From: Deltaproteobacteria bacterium
GTDB lineage: Bacteria; Desulfobacterota; Desulfobacteria; C00003060
Length of the DNA: 7,591 nucleotides
Assembly (NCBI GenBank): GCA_030667105.1
Contig: DAOUWN010000090.1
Coordinates: forward strand, 1-7,591
Direction: 5' to 3'
Program-made: the position numbers and the translations under genes
Shown here: positions 6,836 through 7,591 of the stretch, piece after piece
Numbering within the stretch: the first letter of the stretch is position 1
Layout of the letters: each line of letters starts with the position of its first letter
The notes under the pieces: model-generated
What the model was told of the DNA's origin: nothing
The model's input: only the letters and a program-made list of their open reading frames with translations
Database searches by the model: none

Positions 6836-7055
6836 GAAGCTCGTCCCTGGTCCAGGTCCTTTTGCCCACTCTGGCTTTGCTGCGTTGAAAAAATGCTTCC
6901 AGGCCTTTCAGGGTGGCTTCGCGGCTAAGATCGCTGGAGACGAACTCCTCCAGTCGTTGTTTCACCACGGCATTAATGGATGTCTTCCTCTGGAAGGCCA
7001 GTCGGCGGGCTTTTAGCAAGATGTCGTCGTCGATTTTCATGGTGATATTGGCCAT
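6825..7055 (-). CDS. ribbon-helix-helix antitoxin, VapB type
   Basis: The 76-residue product begins with a ribbon-helix-helix DNA-binding fold: strand ANITMKID (2-9), helix DDILLKARRLAFQRK (10-24), then helix SINAVVKQRLEEFV (26-39). The C-terminal tail, with FFQRSKARVGK and WTRDELHER (68-76), fits the toxin-neutralising arm of VapB-like proteins. The start is the ATG at 7055-7053, with AGGAG at 7067-7063 (7 nt away) on the minus strand. A longer frame up to 7100 would run through the promoter region and is rejected. The stop overlaps the toxin start. The protein probably binds the PIN toxin and represses its own operon through the palindrome just upstream. Confidence 0.87.
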   Translation of the reverse strand: MANITMKIDDDILLKARRLAFQRKTSINAVVKQRLEEFVSSDLSREATLKGLEAFFQRSKARVGKRTWTRDELHER

Positions 7056-7090
7056 TTTTATTCTCCTGTCTTCAGGATGAAATTGAAAAA

Positions 7091-7119
7091 AGCCTAGCAC
7101 AAAAGTTGTGCCAGGTCAA
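7091..7119 (-). promoter_or_regulatory. toxin-antitoxin promoter with palindromic operator in the spacer
   Basis: On the minus strand TTGACC (7119-7114) matches the sigma-70 -35 box at 5 of 6 positions. A 17-nt spacer follows, then TAGGCT (7096-7091), a weak -10 box that keeps the TA...T frame. The predicted transcript would start around 7084, giving a leader of about 30 nt with a good ribosome site. The spacer contains an inverted repeat, GCACAA-AAG-TTGTGC (7097-7111), which extends with one mismatch pair to CCT...AGG (7093-7115). A ribbon-helix-helix antitoxin bound here would block RNA polymerase, the usual autoregulation of such operons. Boxes and palindrome are seen; binding is inferred. 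Confidence 0.6.
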
Positions 7120-7215
7120 TCCCCTTGGCAAGGCATCGTCAAAATAAACGTCAACGGCTGTGCCTCTTGATTCATTCAAAACGAGGTGATAGCGTGGGGA
7201 TCAAACTTAGAAGCA

Positions 7216-7430
7216 CTCGTAAAAAGTCGTCACCCCGGCGAAAGCCGGGGTCCAGGTCAGTCATAAGTCTCTGATCCGCCTCCGGACTGGATTCCGGCGC
7301 CTGCCCCGGACCACGATCCGTGGTTCGCCGGAGTGACAAAAAAGAACGGTTTTTGACTTCCAACGAAGTTAAACATCAAGTTCGTTGCCGACAGGACGCC
7401 GCGAAGCGGCATAAACTAGCTTTTTACGAG
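7216..7430. repeat. REPIN-like element, copy 1 (composite)
   Basis: The left end is CGTAAAAAGTCG (7218-7229). Hairpin 1 is ACCCCGGC-GAAA-GCCGGGGT (7232-7251), then TCCAG. Hairpin 2 is mirrored, after CTGG: ATTCCGGCG (7291-7299) pairs with CGCCGGAGT (7326-7334) with one G-T pair, and its enlarged loop holds an inner stem ACCACG-ATC-CGTGGT (7310-7324). A diverged right end GACTTCCAACGA lies at 7355-7366. Beyond it are additional stems CAACGAA/TTCGTTG (7361-7367 with 7381-7387) and GCCGC-GAA-GCGGC (7398-7410), then a second, well-preserved right end TTTTTACGAG (7421-7430) that matches the left end CTCGTAAAAA (7216-7225). Confidence 0.75.
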
Positions 7431-7450
7431 ACTGTCAAACTTGATGAAGT

Positions 7451-7567
7451 CGTAAAAAGTCGTCACTCCGGTGAAAACCGGAGTCCAGAGCCTTTGTAAC
7501 TAGCTGAATAAACTGGATTCCGGCTTTCGCCGGAATGACAGAAAGAGGTGTTTTTCGACTTTTTACG
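7451..7567. repeat. REPIN-like element, copy 2 (complete)
   Basis: This copy has perfect 12-bp outer inverted repeats, CGTAAAAAGTCG (7451-7462) and CGACTTTTTACG (7556-7567). Inside are two mirrored hairpins with perfect 8-bp stems: ACTCCGGT-GAAA-ACCGGAGT (7465-7484) and ATTCCGGC-TTTC-GCCGGAAT (7517-7536), the second showing a GAAA loop on the opposite strand. They are bounded by TCCAG and CTGGA, so the whole 117 bp is one large imperfect palindrome whose arms fold again. Confidence 0.8.
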
Positions 7568-7591
7568 AGACTGTCAAACTTAGAAGCGTTA

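Larger units (their letters stand above)
7201..7591. repeat. tandem array of REPIN-like palindromic repeats (continues to the window edge)
   Basis: This 391-bp stretch holds no credible gene. It consists of two inverted-repeat elements plus a partial end. They are linked by short direct repeats: TCAAACTTAGAAGC at 7201-7214 and again at 7574-7587, and the variant TCAAACTTGATGAAG at 7435-7449. A 22-bp block beginning TTTTTACGAGACTG is identical at 7421-7442 and 7560-7581, exactly 139 bp apart. The region upstream, 7120-7200, shows nothing recognisable. Such hairpin doublets are non-autonomous repeats in many bacterial genomes, often spread by a RAYT-type transposase located elsewhere; no transposase is visible here. 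Confidence 0.8.

Noticed and set aside
7056..7100. N-terminal extension of the antitoxin from an upstream ATG at 7100
   Set aside because: The extra 15 residues overlap the predicted transcript start, lack family similarity, and the ATG at 7055 has a much better ribosome site.
7172..7363. 63-residue open frame on the minus strand in the repeat region
   Set aside because: It is a translation of the palindromic repeat itself (the DLDPGFRRGDD type of peptide often produced by such hairpins), with no ribosome site and no domain.
7201..7591. Possible CRISPR array because of regularly repeated sequence
   Set aside because: The units are long inverted repeats of 117-215 bp with nested hairpins, not 23-47 bp direct repeats with unique spacers, and no cas gene is present.

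Overview
The window looks like a chromosomal segment of an anaerobic or sulfate-reducing-type member of the Desulfobacterota (former Deltaproteobacteria). This is inferred from protein style: an SLC13 anion transporter with a GGARN-type first motif, a Cache-sensor histidine kinase of HPK4 type, a receiver-CBS protein, and mid-to-high GC. No rRNA or other taxonomic marker is present, so the assignment is tentative.

Layout. (1) 1-2060, plus strand: the 3' part of an SLC13/DASS transporter gene (its 5' end lies outside the window), then a 45-residue single-span membrane protein, a 103-residue membrane protein and a Yip1-domain membrane protein, all tightly spaced. (2) 2079-4762, plus strand: a two-component pair, made of a response regulator whose output is a CBS pair instead of a DNA-binding domain, and a membrane histidine kinase with a periplasmic Cache-like sensor. 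A perfect 12-bp hairpin lies between the two genes. (3) 4763-5043: no intact gene, but the minus strand carries the C-terminal half of a receiver domain, the relic of a lost hybrid kinase or response regulator. (4) 5044-6405, plus strand: an AmpG-family MFS permease. (5) 6410-7055, minus strand: a ribbon-helix-helix antitoxin and PIN-domain toxin operon (VapBC type), convergent with ampG, with a promoter whose spacer contains a palindromic operator. (6) 7201-7591: a non-coding tandem array of REPIN-like inverted repeats built from GAAA-loop hairpins, running to the window edge.

How the genes may work together. The first six genes are co-directional with gaps of 4-95 bp and plausibly form one transport-and-signalling cluster: a sodium-coupled anion importer, small membrane partners, and a kinase/receiver-CBS pair that may sense an external ligand and act on proteins rather than DNA. 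That functional link is inference from gene order. The ampG, toxin-antitoxin and repeat part is accessory in character, and the receiver relic marks an old deletion or rearrangement junction between the two halves.
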